From NCBI GenBank assembly GCA_049487715.1, contig CP150558.1:372001-436000 (forward strand): a DNA stretch of 64,000 nt, read 5' to 3'. The position numbers and the translations under genes are program-made. Shown here piece by piece: positions 56,567 to 64,000 of the stretch. The notes beneath the pieces were generated by a model, which was not told where the DNA came from, made no database searches, and saw only the letters and a program-made list of their open reading frames with translations. Origin of the DNA: Pycnococcus provasolii. Taxonomy: Eukaryota > Chlorophyta > Pseudoscourfieldiophyceae > Pseudoscourfieldiales. How positions within the stretch are numbered: the first letter of the stretch is position 1; every line of letters begins with the position of its first letter.

Positions 56567-59317
56567 TTAAGTAATTAGCGGCCGGCGCATTTCCACCATG
56601 CGGCTCGTGCTATCGAACACATTTTTAGGAATGCGGCACACATTCGCACCAGCCGATAGCACATTACGACAAATCACATCCCCCAAGTTTGACGGCGGGA
56701 CGCTTCCGCTGTCGCCCTCGAGATAGCCGTAGTTGTCGTACACCATACTTGACTCGCCTTGGTGGTTCAAAGCCATGAGTGGATACTTCCCGAATGCGGC
56801 GACGTGTCGTACGAGTCGTCCTCCCACAGCGCCTGAAAATGCATGCGTTTCACGTTCATCTTGATCATGCTCCCACCAGCTACGAATCTCCCCCGAGACT
56901 GCTGTTGCAGCGTTGTATCCAGATGCCACCTGCTCGCTGTTGAAGAGCTTGCAACTCATGCCCAACATCTGGATTCCTGTGTAGGGTGACTGCGGTTTCT
57001 CACGCATCTTCGCCGTGTATCCTGCGCATTCAGAAGTAGAATCGCAAAGCGCCCCGCAGAACGACGTGGCGTAATTCACTTGTTGACGTTGAGTGAAAGA
57101 TGGAGGTGGGGCGCATACACGATCTACTGGTACGCTGCGCAAATTGGACGTGTCTCCAAGCAAGAACGTGCTGAATTTGGGACCCTCTTCACCAGTAGTC
57201 ATCAAACGTGCTTCCAAACATGCTTTCTTCACCGCATCATGGGCATCATCAAACACCGATGACAACTTGAGGCCTTTTCCTGTGAGGGCACCCTGTACTT
57301 GCGGCGCGTACTTACGAGCCTGGGCACAATCACTGCATCCGCTCAGATCGTCTTGTTCGAGCCCAAGTGCCTCACGGAGTATCCGCGCATGGTGCGCGTC
57401 AGCTCGATGATAAAAGCGATCGACCGAACGAAGTGCGTTGAACTGCGTCTCGAGATACCTCGCGAGCACCGATGGCACGCGAACACCGTCCGGCTTGGTC
57501 TGCGCCATGACCGCTATGAACAGGTCCACATTTTTCCCGTAGCACGCTTCCATAGACTTATCATCACCCGATTTGCAGTACATCTCCTTGAAGATCTCCA
57601 TTGTTTTCTTATCCGCAATACACTCGTTCTGTTCGACACCAATGTATTTCGCAAGCTGGCTCAATCCCTCCAGATTGTGGTCTCGATTACGGAAGAGATT
57701 CAGCGCCGTGAGATCGAGTCCTCGTGGATTGTTTGGAGATGGCGACGGCCCCAGCCCGCTGAAGAGAAACGAGCGCAGACTCTTCGTCATGACCATGTCC
57801 ACCGCATTCGCTTTCGAGTTGGCAAAGCCCAACAAAATCTGCTCAATGCCATATTGAATTGTCGTGGTAGTAGGACGGAAGAATGCATGCTCGAGTGGAA
57901 GAGGATCCAGATCGGCGGAATTCTTTAAGTTCTTCAATGGCAGCATAGACGGCACCATGGAGTGTCCAAAGCGGTACGCACCATGAGCAAAGCTGTTGAG
58001 AAGAGAGAGGCCGAGCTTCTTATTCTTCATTCCCCGCGGAAGAGGAGTGTTAGCTTTTGCGCTGTTTCCCGCGGCGAAGATGTTTGAGTCCACACCACCC
58101 GGCTTATAGCCTTCGTACTTGACGAGCTTCTTGTACTTCGACTCGCCCATGAGAGTGCCAAGCCAGCTGTGCGGGCCTTCGTACGTCACTGACTGAACCA
58201 TGTAACACACGCTCTCCCTTGCCGCCTGAAAGAGCTGTTCAGACTCATCCGAATTGGCAGGTTGGCCGTGCTCCTCAATCATCTTAAAGACGATTTGGTT
58301 GTGTTCTCGTACGAGCATTGTGTGCATGGAGGTGAGACCCGGCTGTTCATTCACACGAATGTCGCCTGCCATGAAACTGACATGATCGGGAGGTGGTGGT
58401 GGAGATTCGCCGCCTGCGTTAGCGATTGATCGAAGATTCGGTGAAGTGCGGCACACAGCAGGAGTTGCAGCGTAAGCCTGGACGTTACGCTGGCACTGCG
58501 GGTGGAACATGGCATTCGTGGAACCTTCCGTGCAGTCGACTTCGCAAAGGGCATCGTTGCTTGTTGTCCTGAGCTGTCGTCGTCGGAGTTGGAGGCGGCG
58601 CTTCCTCGCGTCTCCCACATTAATCCATGGAAGGTAGAATCCCGTGAAGATGTTGTCGCCCTCCATTTTCTCCATCTTCATGAAGTGCGATTCCGAACCA
58701 TCTTCACGAAGTTCCGCCGCCACCTCCTCAGAACTGCCGTAGACCATGCTGCAGTCGATCGTAGAAGTGATCTCGTTGATTTGCTGACGTTCTCCGTTAT
58801 GGCTTTCGTAAATTGATCGGGTGGCTGGGATAGTTGAACCACGTGGAGTTTTATTATCACACGCGAGTTCGTCTTCAGGATACTTCTTGCAATACTCTGC
58901 GTCAAATGTCATGGTCATTTGATCTTCAGGAGAATTTGGCACTCCCTCCGTGAGTCCAATATCATGGTCGATAAACTGGCCCCATTGCCACACGAGGTTG
59001 GTGAATTTGTCAGATGGTACTTCTCCGTCAGGGTGGCTAGCGACTTCATTGCTGACAGTACGCGGATGAGGTCCATCCATGATCATACCATCACTATCAT
59101 CATAAATCTTGAAAGGTGTCGCTGCTTTGTTCGAGAAGAAGCGATCAAGAGGCGTGTGGGCAGCACCCTCCATCCACTTTCCCTCCTCGAGATGGTTGCA
59201 CTGCCCATCAAACGTGCGTTTGAACATGAACTCCGGGTTTGACGTGCATGACTTTTGAGCAATGGCAGGACCGGCTGATCCGACGAGTATCACAGCAACG
59301 AGTCCGATGGTGCGCAT
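56567..59317 (-). CDS. Secreted animal-type heme peroxidase (peroxinectin-like) with PAN-like C-terminus
   Basis: The ATG at 59317 gives a signal peptide (MRTIGLVAVILVGSAGPAIA) and 916 residues; the frame extends upstream only through a GTG. The heme peroxidase domain has the distal histidine region WQWGQFIDHDIGLTEG (about 110-125), MAGDIRVNEQPGLTSMHTML, and REHNQIVFKMIEEHG. The proximal histidine is in AYRFGHSMVPSM (about 450). The PRTVSNEVASH and RFFSNKAATPFKIYDD segments are also typical. The last 200 residues have a Cys-rich PAN/apple-like region (ALCDSTSECAGYTA). Family members oxidise halides or phenolics extracellularly and are found in animals, some algae and bacteria. An Arg-rich internal stretch near residue 325 could be a processing site. 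Confidence 0.83.
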   Translation of the reverse strand: MRTIGLVAVILVGSAGPAIAQKSCTSNPEFMFKRTFDGQCNHLEEGKWMEGAAHTPLDRFFSNKAATPFKIYDDSDGMIMDGPHPRTVSNEVASHPDGEVPSDKFTNLVWQWGQFIDHDIGLTEGVPNSPEDQMTMTFDAEYCKKYPEDELACDNKTPRGSTIPATRSIYESHNGERQQINEITSTIDCSMVYGSSEEVAAELREDGSESHFMKMEKMEGDNIFTGFYLPWINVGDARKRRLQLRRRQLRTTSNDALCEVDCTEGSTNAMFHPQCQRNVQAYAATPAVCRTSPNLRSIANAGGESPPPPPDHVSFMAGDIRVNEQPGLTSMHTMLVREHNQIVFKMIEEHGQPANSDESEQLFQAARESVCYMVQSVTYEGPHSWLGTLMGESKYKKLVKYEGYKPGGVDSNIFAAGNSAKANTPLPRGMKNKKLGLSLLNSFAHGAYRFGHSMVPSMLPLKNLKNSADLDPLPLEHAFFRPTTTTIQYGIEQILLGFANSKANAVDMVMTKSLRSFLFSGLGPSPSPNNPRGLDLTALNLFRNRDHNLEGLSQLAKYIGVEQNECIADKKTMEIFKEMYCKSGDDKSMEACYGKNVDLFIAVMAQTKPDGVRVPSVLARYLETQFNALRSVDRFYHRADAHHARILREALGLEQDDLSGCSDCAQARKYAPQVQGALTGKGLKLSSVFDDAHDAVKKACLEARLMTTGEEGPKFSTFLLGDTSNLRSVPVDRVCAPPPSFTQRQQVNYATSFCGALCDSTSECAGYTAKMREKPQSPYTGIQMLGMSCKLFNSEQVASGYNAATAVSGEIRSWWEHDQDERETHAFSGAVGGRLVRHVAAFGKYPLMALNHQGESSMVYDNYGYLEGDSGSVPPSNLGDVICRNVLSAGANVCRIPKNVFDSTSRMVEMRRPLIT

Positions 59318-59693
59318 GGCGACGTTGTTATTGTTTACGAGGATGACGAATTGACGAGGACGTTGTGTCGCAACAATCAGCAGCACGCGAGTCGCGAGTA
59401 CTACGACGACGGCGTCGACAAATGGCGAGTGTTGTAGAGTGACGAGTGACGAGTCGTCACGAGTACTCCTCAGTGATAAGGCAAGCAGTGATAGGCAAGC
59501 CTCTTCAGTCTTCGATACACAACAAGAATTCAACACGAAACCAAAGACCACTCAAGTCAATGCCTGAAAGCACCCACCACCACTTCAGCAAAGCACAAGC
59601 ACATCAGAAAAGAACCACTCCCGTCAATGTCCAGACTATCACATTTTAACGACGACAAGCAACGAGACTAACGAGACTCCCTGGCACCTGGCA
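59318..59693. promoter_or_regulatory. 5' flank of the heme peroxidase gene
   Basis: This sequence is upstream of the signal-peptide ATG. A GACGAGTGACGAGTCGTCACGAG inverted repeat lies at about 59438-59462. No TATA box is certain. Confidence 0.3.
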
Positions 59694-60242
59694 CTACTGA
59701 CTGGCTGCATACACTGGCATAATACATACACTCAATAACAAAAATAGAGTGAGAGCGAGAGAGCGACGACATCGTCGACACCAAAACATGTGAGGGCCAA
59801 ATATCCGGATTCCGAAATCCATAACGGGCCGTTTGGTCGGTTCGGAGGGCAGATTTTTTTGCGGAACGGCGAAATCAAGGGGGGAGTTTGGGGGTTGGCC
59901 GGGGCCCACTGTTAGGGTTAGGGGTTTTTGAGTATGTGCGAACTCCTCTGGCTTTGGGAGAGCGACGAGCGTGTCCGGCTCGTCGTCCGCCAGCAAGTCG
60001 AACATATCCGCCGCTGTCGTGGCATCACTGTACATCGCGTGCACAGCTGCCCACTCGTCCAGATCAGCGAAAGTCTCGATCTTCTCGGTCACGGTCGCGC
60101 GCTGCTTGAAGCGCTTGAGGTTCCCGGTACCACGTAGTCCAAACTCCAAAGTCGGTTCGCCTCCTTCGGTTGCTGTCTTCTTGCTATAGTTGCCCCGGGT
60201 CATGACCCGGGTCATCATGACCTGGTCATGGAGGTAAGTCAT
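59694..60242 (-). CDS. Hypothetical ORF, 182 residues
   Basis: It starts at an ATG at 60242 inside a palindromic TCATGACC-rich stretch. Residues 30-110 look protein-like (EPTLEFGLRGTGNLKRFKQR, then KIETFADLDEWAAVHAMY, and TLVALPKPEEF), with a faint ubiquitin-like flavour. The rest is Pro-rich and ends in a hydrophobic helix (SLALTLFLLLSVCIMPVYA). No family is recognised. The 5' end overlaps repeats, so the start is doubtful. Confidence 0.3.
   Translation of the reverse strand: MTYLHDQVMMTRVMTRGNYSKKTATEGGEPTLEFGLRGTGNLKRFKQRATVTEKIETFADLDEWAAVHAMYSDATTAADMFDLLADDEPDTLVALPKPEEFAHTQKPLTLTVGPGQPPNSPLDFAVPQKNLPSEPTKRPVMDFGIRIFGPHMFWCRRCRRSLALTLFLLLSVCIMPVYAASQ
60194..60211. repeat. 18-bp perfect palindrome CCCGGGTCATGACCCGGG
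   Basis: The sequence equals its own reverse complement. Further TCATGACC copies follow within 60 bp (60212-60257), forming a cluster of palindromic units. Confidence 0.9.
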
Positions 60243-60454
60243 GACCCGTCATGACCACCCCCCGAATTCCTGTGACCCGCGTCGTGACTTAGGGTTTTAA
60301 GGAAAATAGAGAGTTTTTAGTGGTAAACCCTAATCCTCTCCTTAATACCCTAATCCGAAAACCCCGATTAAAAATCCGGTTAACCACCGTGTTATCTCCT
60401 GGACGTCTCTTCCCGTTGTTAGCTGGCCAGGGATTCAGGGTCTTCAGGGAGCGG

Positions 60455-60748
60455 CTAAGGCGACGTACCGAAGATACGCCCTGACTGCCTGACACGCCTT
60501 CCCTTTTTACGAGACGTGCCGCCCCATCCCATCCGCCATTCCGTCACTTCCGCCTGCTCGAGTTCGTCGTGCGCGCGCGCGCGCTCGCGCACGCGCGCAA
60601 CCTCCTGCTGCACCGCAACGTGCATCACAATCTGCTCAGCACTTGCACGCGGCCGCTGCAGCTGCGCACGCGCACACGCAGCGTTGACAACGTCAGTCGC
60701 TGCCAGGAGCTCCTCGGCCGTCGCTGTGTAAGACGCGATGTCGTCCAT
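60455..60748 (-). CDS. Hypothetical helical ORF, 97 residues
   Basis: It starts at an ATG at 60748 (MDDIASYTATAEELLAATDV). The product is Ala/Arg/Glu-rich and likely helical (AEQIVMHVAVQQEVARVRER), ending basic. GC-rich repeats of CGCG (60566-60600) contribute to the frame, so it may be chance. No family is recognised. Confidence 0.3.
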   Translation of the reverse strand: MDDIASYTATAEELLAATDVVNAACARAQLQRPRASAEQIVMHVAVQQEVARVRERARAHDELEQAEVTEWRMGWGGTSRKKGRRVRQSGRIFGTSP

Positions 60749-60823
60749 GGCAAATAAAAAAAGGATTGGGCTGATGGCGGGCGGGAAAACGGAGGCAAGG
60801 GGATCAAGGAGTTCTTGTAGCAA

Positions 60824-61561
60824 CGCGTTGAGCTTGAGCTTGAAAATTCGCGCCCGGCGCCATCAAATCAGACAAAGTAACTAAGGTTAACTAGTTGGTA
60901 ACAGCAGACTACTCGAGCACAAGAGGTGAAGAGGGGCAGAGGGCCGGGCCCGCCAACTCCAAGACTCCAAGGAAGGAAGGAAGAGACCAACGACTCAAGA
61001 GGGGATCCCCCCGCGGCCGGGGCCGGGGCCCGCTGACCGCTGTGTTTGAACGAACCCTCCCCTGAGCCTGAGGTTCGTCCAGCGTCCGGCCTTTTGTTCG
61101 CCGACCTCCTGTCATTTATATTTTATTTTGTCCATTTATTTTCAAACCGAGAGAACTTCCCCCTGAAGTCGGCCTGAAGTCAAGTCAAGCCGCCATACGT
61201 TTGCCAACTTTGCATATTCACACTTGTGTCACTTGTGTCCGTCTTACTCGTCTTACTCGTCTGGTGGGCGAGAGCGGCTTAAGCATCCGTGCGAGTCTTG
61301 TAGAGCTTGCACTCGGGCGAGAACGGCGTAGCCGTGCGAGTCTTGTTGGAATTACCTTTTGGAATATATACTCTCAGAGCTTCAGCTCCGCTTCTGTGTT
61401 CATTCATTCTTCGTCTGGACTTCTTCTAATTAGCACACACAGGGTGTATCTGTGTACACGTGTGTGTGTGTATCTGTGTCACTTGTGTTCGTCCGTCTTA
61501 CAAGTCTTACAAGTCTTGTGTCACTTGACTTGACTTGACTTGACAACTTCAGCACGTATAT
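60824..61561. other. Intergenic region upstream of the last gene
   Basis: No gene is seen. GGCCGGGGCCGGGGCC-like repeats lie at about 61010-61031. Repeats of the CTTACTCGTC and CACTTGTGTC type lie at 61225-61260 and 61475-61545. A related pair, GTGCGAGTCTTG, occurs twice near 61289 and 61334. It holds the presumed promoter of the myristoylation-motif protein. Confidence 0.4.
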
Positions 61562-64000
61562 ATGGGAAACGCGTCGTCTCGCGGTGGTGGCCTTGGCCTT
61601 AAGGGGGGGTCCCAGGGATCATCTGGTCGTGTGTACCGTCCGTCAACTTCCAATGTCTCTGTGTTACCAGCGGCTGCGTTGCGTACCGTCGTGACTGATA
61701 TCGCGGCGTTATCCGCTGAACTTCTGAACTTTCCAAGCCAACCTTCCGAGGAGTCTTCTTCACCTTCTTCTTCTTCTGCCGTTCTTCTCTCGCGTATCCA
61801 AAATGCCGCAACAACTATCAAAGAAGGCTTGCTTGAAATCGAACAGTTCGCAGAAACGTCAAGGCTCATGCCGAATGATACCAACGGACACCTACTCGAA
61901 CTCACTGCCATACTCAAGCGTGTGCAAGACAAAATCAGAAGCCACGAAGCGGCACAGGTCAAGGGCCAAAAACTACTCGCAAAAATTGAAAGGTGCACGC
62001 GAACACTCGAGCTCGGGTCAGAGTACATCAAGGAAGGAAGACACGGCATGAAATACGACGACAACCTCATGAAGTCCGTGGGACTGACTCCACCTGACGA
62101 CGCCGCTTCGCACCCTGACGACGTACACGACGAACCGACACTCAACCAAATCAACGTATCCGTCGCAACGCTCGTCTGCCAACTCGCAACCACGAAGGGT
62201 GTGAAAACACCCGCGGACAAACCAAGTGCCGACGCGCTGAACGCTCGGGCCACTCAAGTCGCAAACTTGCTCACGAATAAACTTGACGCCGTCGCGAAGA
62301 GACGCGCTCAAGAACAAAATAGCGACATCGACCTCATGCCTCACTTCAAAGACCTCACGCGATTCATCACGAGTGCCGAAAACACCGCTCAGCAGGCTGA
62401 CGCGAAAGGATACAAGGGTGCAAAGCTGCTGAAAGAACTCGACGGCGCCGTCAATCACCTTGAAGCATGCCTGAGACGCCTCGAGGAAGTTGGCGTGCTC
62501 ATGAACCGCGCCACGCGCTCGCCGTCGCTGTCGCCGCAACTTAGGCGTGGGAAGACGATGCCGTCGCCGTCGCCGAGAACTTCGTCTGCCTCGTCGACGC
62601 CGGGAACATCAACGGAGAAACCTAAGAAGAAAGGAGGACTTCGTCGTCGTCCGTCGGACGGGAACACGTCGAGCGGGACGGAGGATGACGTGATGGATCC
62701 GCCTGCACGACGTCGCATGAACTTAGGCAAAAATGACGTAAGCCCTGGCAGTGCCATGGAAGTCAATGAGCTGGATGATGACGACCTTGAGGAGATGCTT
62801 CGTTCCAACAGGCCGACTAAGCGAACTTCGCCAACATCTCAGCAGCAGCAACAGCAGCAGCAGAATCAGCAGCAGCCGAGTGCGCTTAATCCCACACGCG
62901 CGACGATGGAGGACAGCAGCAGCGAGGAGGAGGAGGAGGATGAAACAAAAAGGAGATCGGACGAAAGAAGAAACTCGCCAACGACTTCTTCTATTGGCCA
63001 CCCACCACAATCTTCTGATTCCGACGCAGCAGCGGCAGCAGGTGGCGAACGGTTCGGGCGACGTCCCATGATGAGCGCAACAGATCTCGTGAAGCAGGCG
63101 CGACGTGACCTGCAGGGTGGTCCAGGGGGCGGTGGCAAGCCGCCAAAGGCGAGAGCTGGAATGTCGCCACGCGGTAACTCGCCACGTGCCAAGCAGCAGC
63201 AGCAGCAGCCGCAGCCACATCCGCAGACGCCACCGCCTCCACATCAAGAACCGGACGTTGAGGAAGTTGCCAAGATGCTTGAACTCGAAAACCGCCTCGA
63301 CGAAAGCCTGAGCTGGTATCTGCGCGCCTTTAATGGCGGTGCCCAGACAGCTTGCGCAGATGTTGGGCGGGTGCTGGAGTCGCTCGGGAAACCGGAGGAG
63401 GCGCGCGCTTGGTATCAGAAGGGCATCAATCTAGGCGCTGTAGGTGGTGCGCGGCGATGCCACAACGCACTTGGCGTCTCGCTGCTTGCACAAGCTCGCT
63501 CGCTTGAGAGCTTGCTCTCGCCGGAGGAGGCAGAACAGCACCACTCTGGTGGTGGCAACTTGAGTGTCGCCGACGCCAAGGCAAACATTGAGAGGCAGGC
63601 TCGATTTCACTTCGAGCAGGCGACGCGGTCGGCGACGTGGGGCTCGAGTGACGGCAGTGGCAATGACACCGAGCCGTGTGCGGCGGCGTGGAACAACCTT
63701 GGCTACCTTTACGAGGAAGGCTTGGCTGGTTTTGGCACCGGCACGAATAAGAAGGAAGAGGAAGACGAGGCTGCCAAGCAGCAGCGTCTTGCAACGGCTG
63801 AGCAGATGTACAATCGCGCCGCCGATCTCAATCATTTCTCAGGCTGCCTCAATTCAGCTTTCTGTGCACTGTCACGTGGCGACGCCACCAACGCGGTAGG
63901 GTACTATCGCCGTGCAAAAACGCTGCAAAGATCCGGAGCTGTCACACAAGACCAGAATGCCAAGCGATACCTAGAGGTGCTTGACACGATCTTCGACGGT
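61562..64000 (+). CDS. Large repeat protein with N-myristoylation motif, runs off the window
   Basis: An ATG at 61562 begins a frame of at least 813 codons with no stop to the window end. MGNASSRGG fits the N-myristoylation consensus. Residues about 35-330 are helical (LLEIEQFAETSRL, ELTAILKRVQDKIRSHEA, SEYIKEGRHG) with alpha-solenoid-like repeats. A central part of about 250 residues is disordered: Ser/Pro, Gln runs, acidic stretches and RRRP patches. From about residue 560 there are Sel1/TPR-like repeats (DESLSWYLRAFNGGAQTACA, ARAWYQKGINLGAVGGARRC, CAAWNNLGYLYEEGLAG). It may be a membrane-anchored scaffold. The function is unknown and the C-terminus is missing. Confidence 0.7.
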   Translation, partial: MGNASSRGGGLGLKGGSQGSSGRVYRPSTSNVSVLPAAALRTVVTDIAALSAELLNFPSQPSEESSSPSSSSAVLLSRIQNAATTIKEGLLEIEQFAETSRLMPNDTNGHLLELTAILKRVQDKIRSHEAAQVKGQKLLAKIERCTRTLELGSEYIKEGRHGMKYDDNLMKSVGLTPPDDAASHPDDVHDEPTLNQINVSVATLVCQLATTKGVKTPADKPSADALNARATQVANLLTNKLDAVAKRRAQEQNSDIDLMPHFKDLTRFITSAENTAQQADAKGYKGAKLLKELDGAVNHLEACLRRLEEVGVLMNRATRSPSLSPQLRRGKTMPSPSPRTSSASSTPGTSTEKPKKKGGLRRRPSDGNTSSGTEDDVMDPPARRRMNLGKNDVSPGSAMEVNELDDDDLEEMLRSNRPTKRTSPTSQQQQQQQQNQQQPSALNPTRATMEDSSSEEEEEDETKRRSDERRNSPTTSSIGHPPQSSDSDAAAAAGGERFGRRPMMSATDLVKQARRDLQGGPGGGGKPPKARAGMSPRGNSPRAKQQQQQPQPHPQTPPPPHQEPDVEEVAKMLELENRLDESLSWYLRAFNGGAQTACADVGRVLESLGKPEEARAWYQKGINLGAVGGARRCHNALGVSLLAQARSLESLLSPEEAEQHHSGGGNLSVADAKANIERQARFHFEQATRSATWGSSDGSGNDTEPCAAAWNNLGYLYEEGLAGFGTGTNKKEEEDEAAKQQRLATAEQMYNRAADLNHFSGCLNSAFCALSRGDATNAVGYYRRAKTLQRSGAVTQDQNAKRYLEVLDTIFDG

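Noticed and set aside
1-64000. CRISPR arrays, tRNA or rRNA genes, bacterial operons, viral genes
   Set aside because: No evenly spaced direct repeats with unique spacers were seen, no tRNA T-loop with a matching cloverleaf was found by eye, and the gene content and introns are eukaryotic. A tRNAscan-SE run would settle the tRNA point.

Overview
This window is nuclear DNA from a small photosynthetic eukaryote, most likely a green alga of the prasinophyte/chlorophyte type. Plastid genes are present: a chloroplast SRP54 with a transit peptide and a basic C-terminal motif, a thylakoid-lumen protein and a galacturonokinase-like kinase. They sit beside typical eukaryotic genes (RPT3, RPN5, NOP10, VPS16, PSTAIRE CDK, TBCE, snurportin, NRAMP, RecQ). 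Coding density is high and introns are few and short. Clear GT-AG introns occur only in RPT3 (322 bp) and the CDK (112 and 86 bp); others are suspected. The species assignment is inference, because no rRNA or organelle marker is present.

Layout. 0-3 kb: the end of a UBX protein, a HAD phosphatase and snurportin. 3.5-6.5 kb: receptor L-domain-like surface protein sequence on the minus strand, broken over three frames. 6.8-7.7 kb: a frameshifted RCC1-like repeat gene. 7.7-16.1 kb: a SET-domain protein, a PDCD2/TSR4-like protein, an LYR protein, proteasome RPT3 and a TPR/ankyrin/SEC-C/MYND protein. 16.4-29.1 kb: NOP10, VPS16, galacturonokinase-like, a plastid unknown, MoaC/CNX3, NRAMP and cpSRP54. 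29.4-33.2 kb: weak small ORFs and a 495-bp MITE-like element with 25-bp terminal inverted repeats and a 44-bp-arm internal hairpin. 33.2-39.1 kb: two large secreted or membrane proteins of unknown function. 39.2-47.1 kb: TcdA-like dehydratase, lumen protein, RPN5 and TBCE, with a carboxylesterase relic. 47.3-48.1 kb: a piggyBac-like transposase relic. 48.9-55.4 kb: RecQ helicase, CDKA and a candidate OST4 micro-gene. 55.4-64 kb: a basic unknown protein, a secreted animal-type heme peroxidase, weak ORFs, and an N-myristoylation-motif repeat protein that runs off the end.

Most genes are tail-to-tail with gaps of 50-150 bp, or head-to-head across 250-650 bp presumed bidirectional promoters. Intergenic DNA repeatedly carries degenerate CCCTAA/TTAGGG telomere-like tracts and perfect palindromes. 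Gene functions are mainly housekeeping (proteolysis, vesicle tethering, RNA-protein assembly, plastid targeting, metal transport, cofactor synthesis), so no operon-like system is apparent. The accessory interest lies in the surface proteins, the broken repeat genes and the mobile-element-like hairpins.
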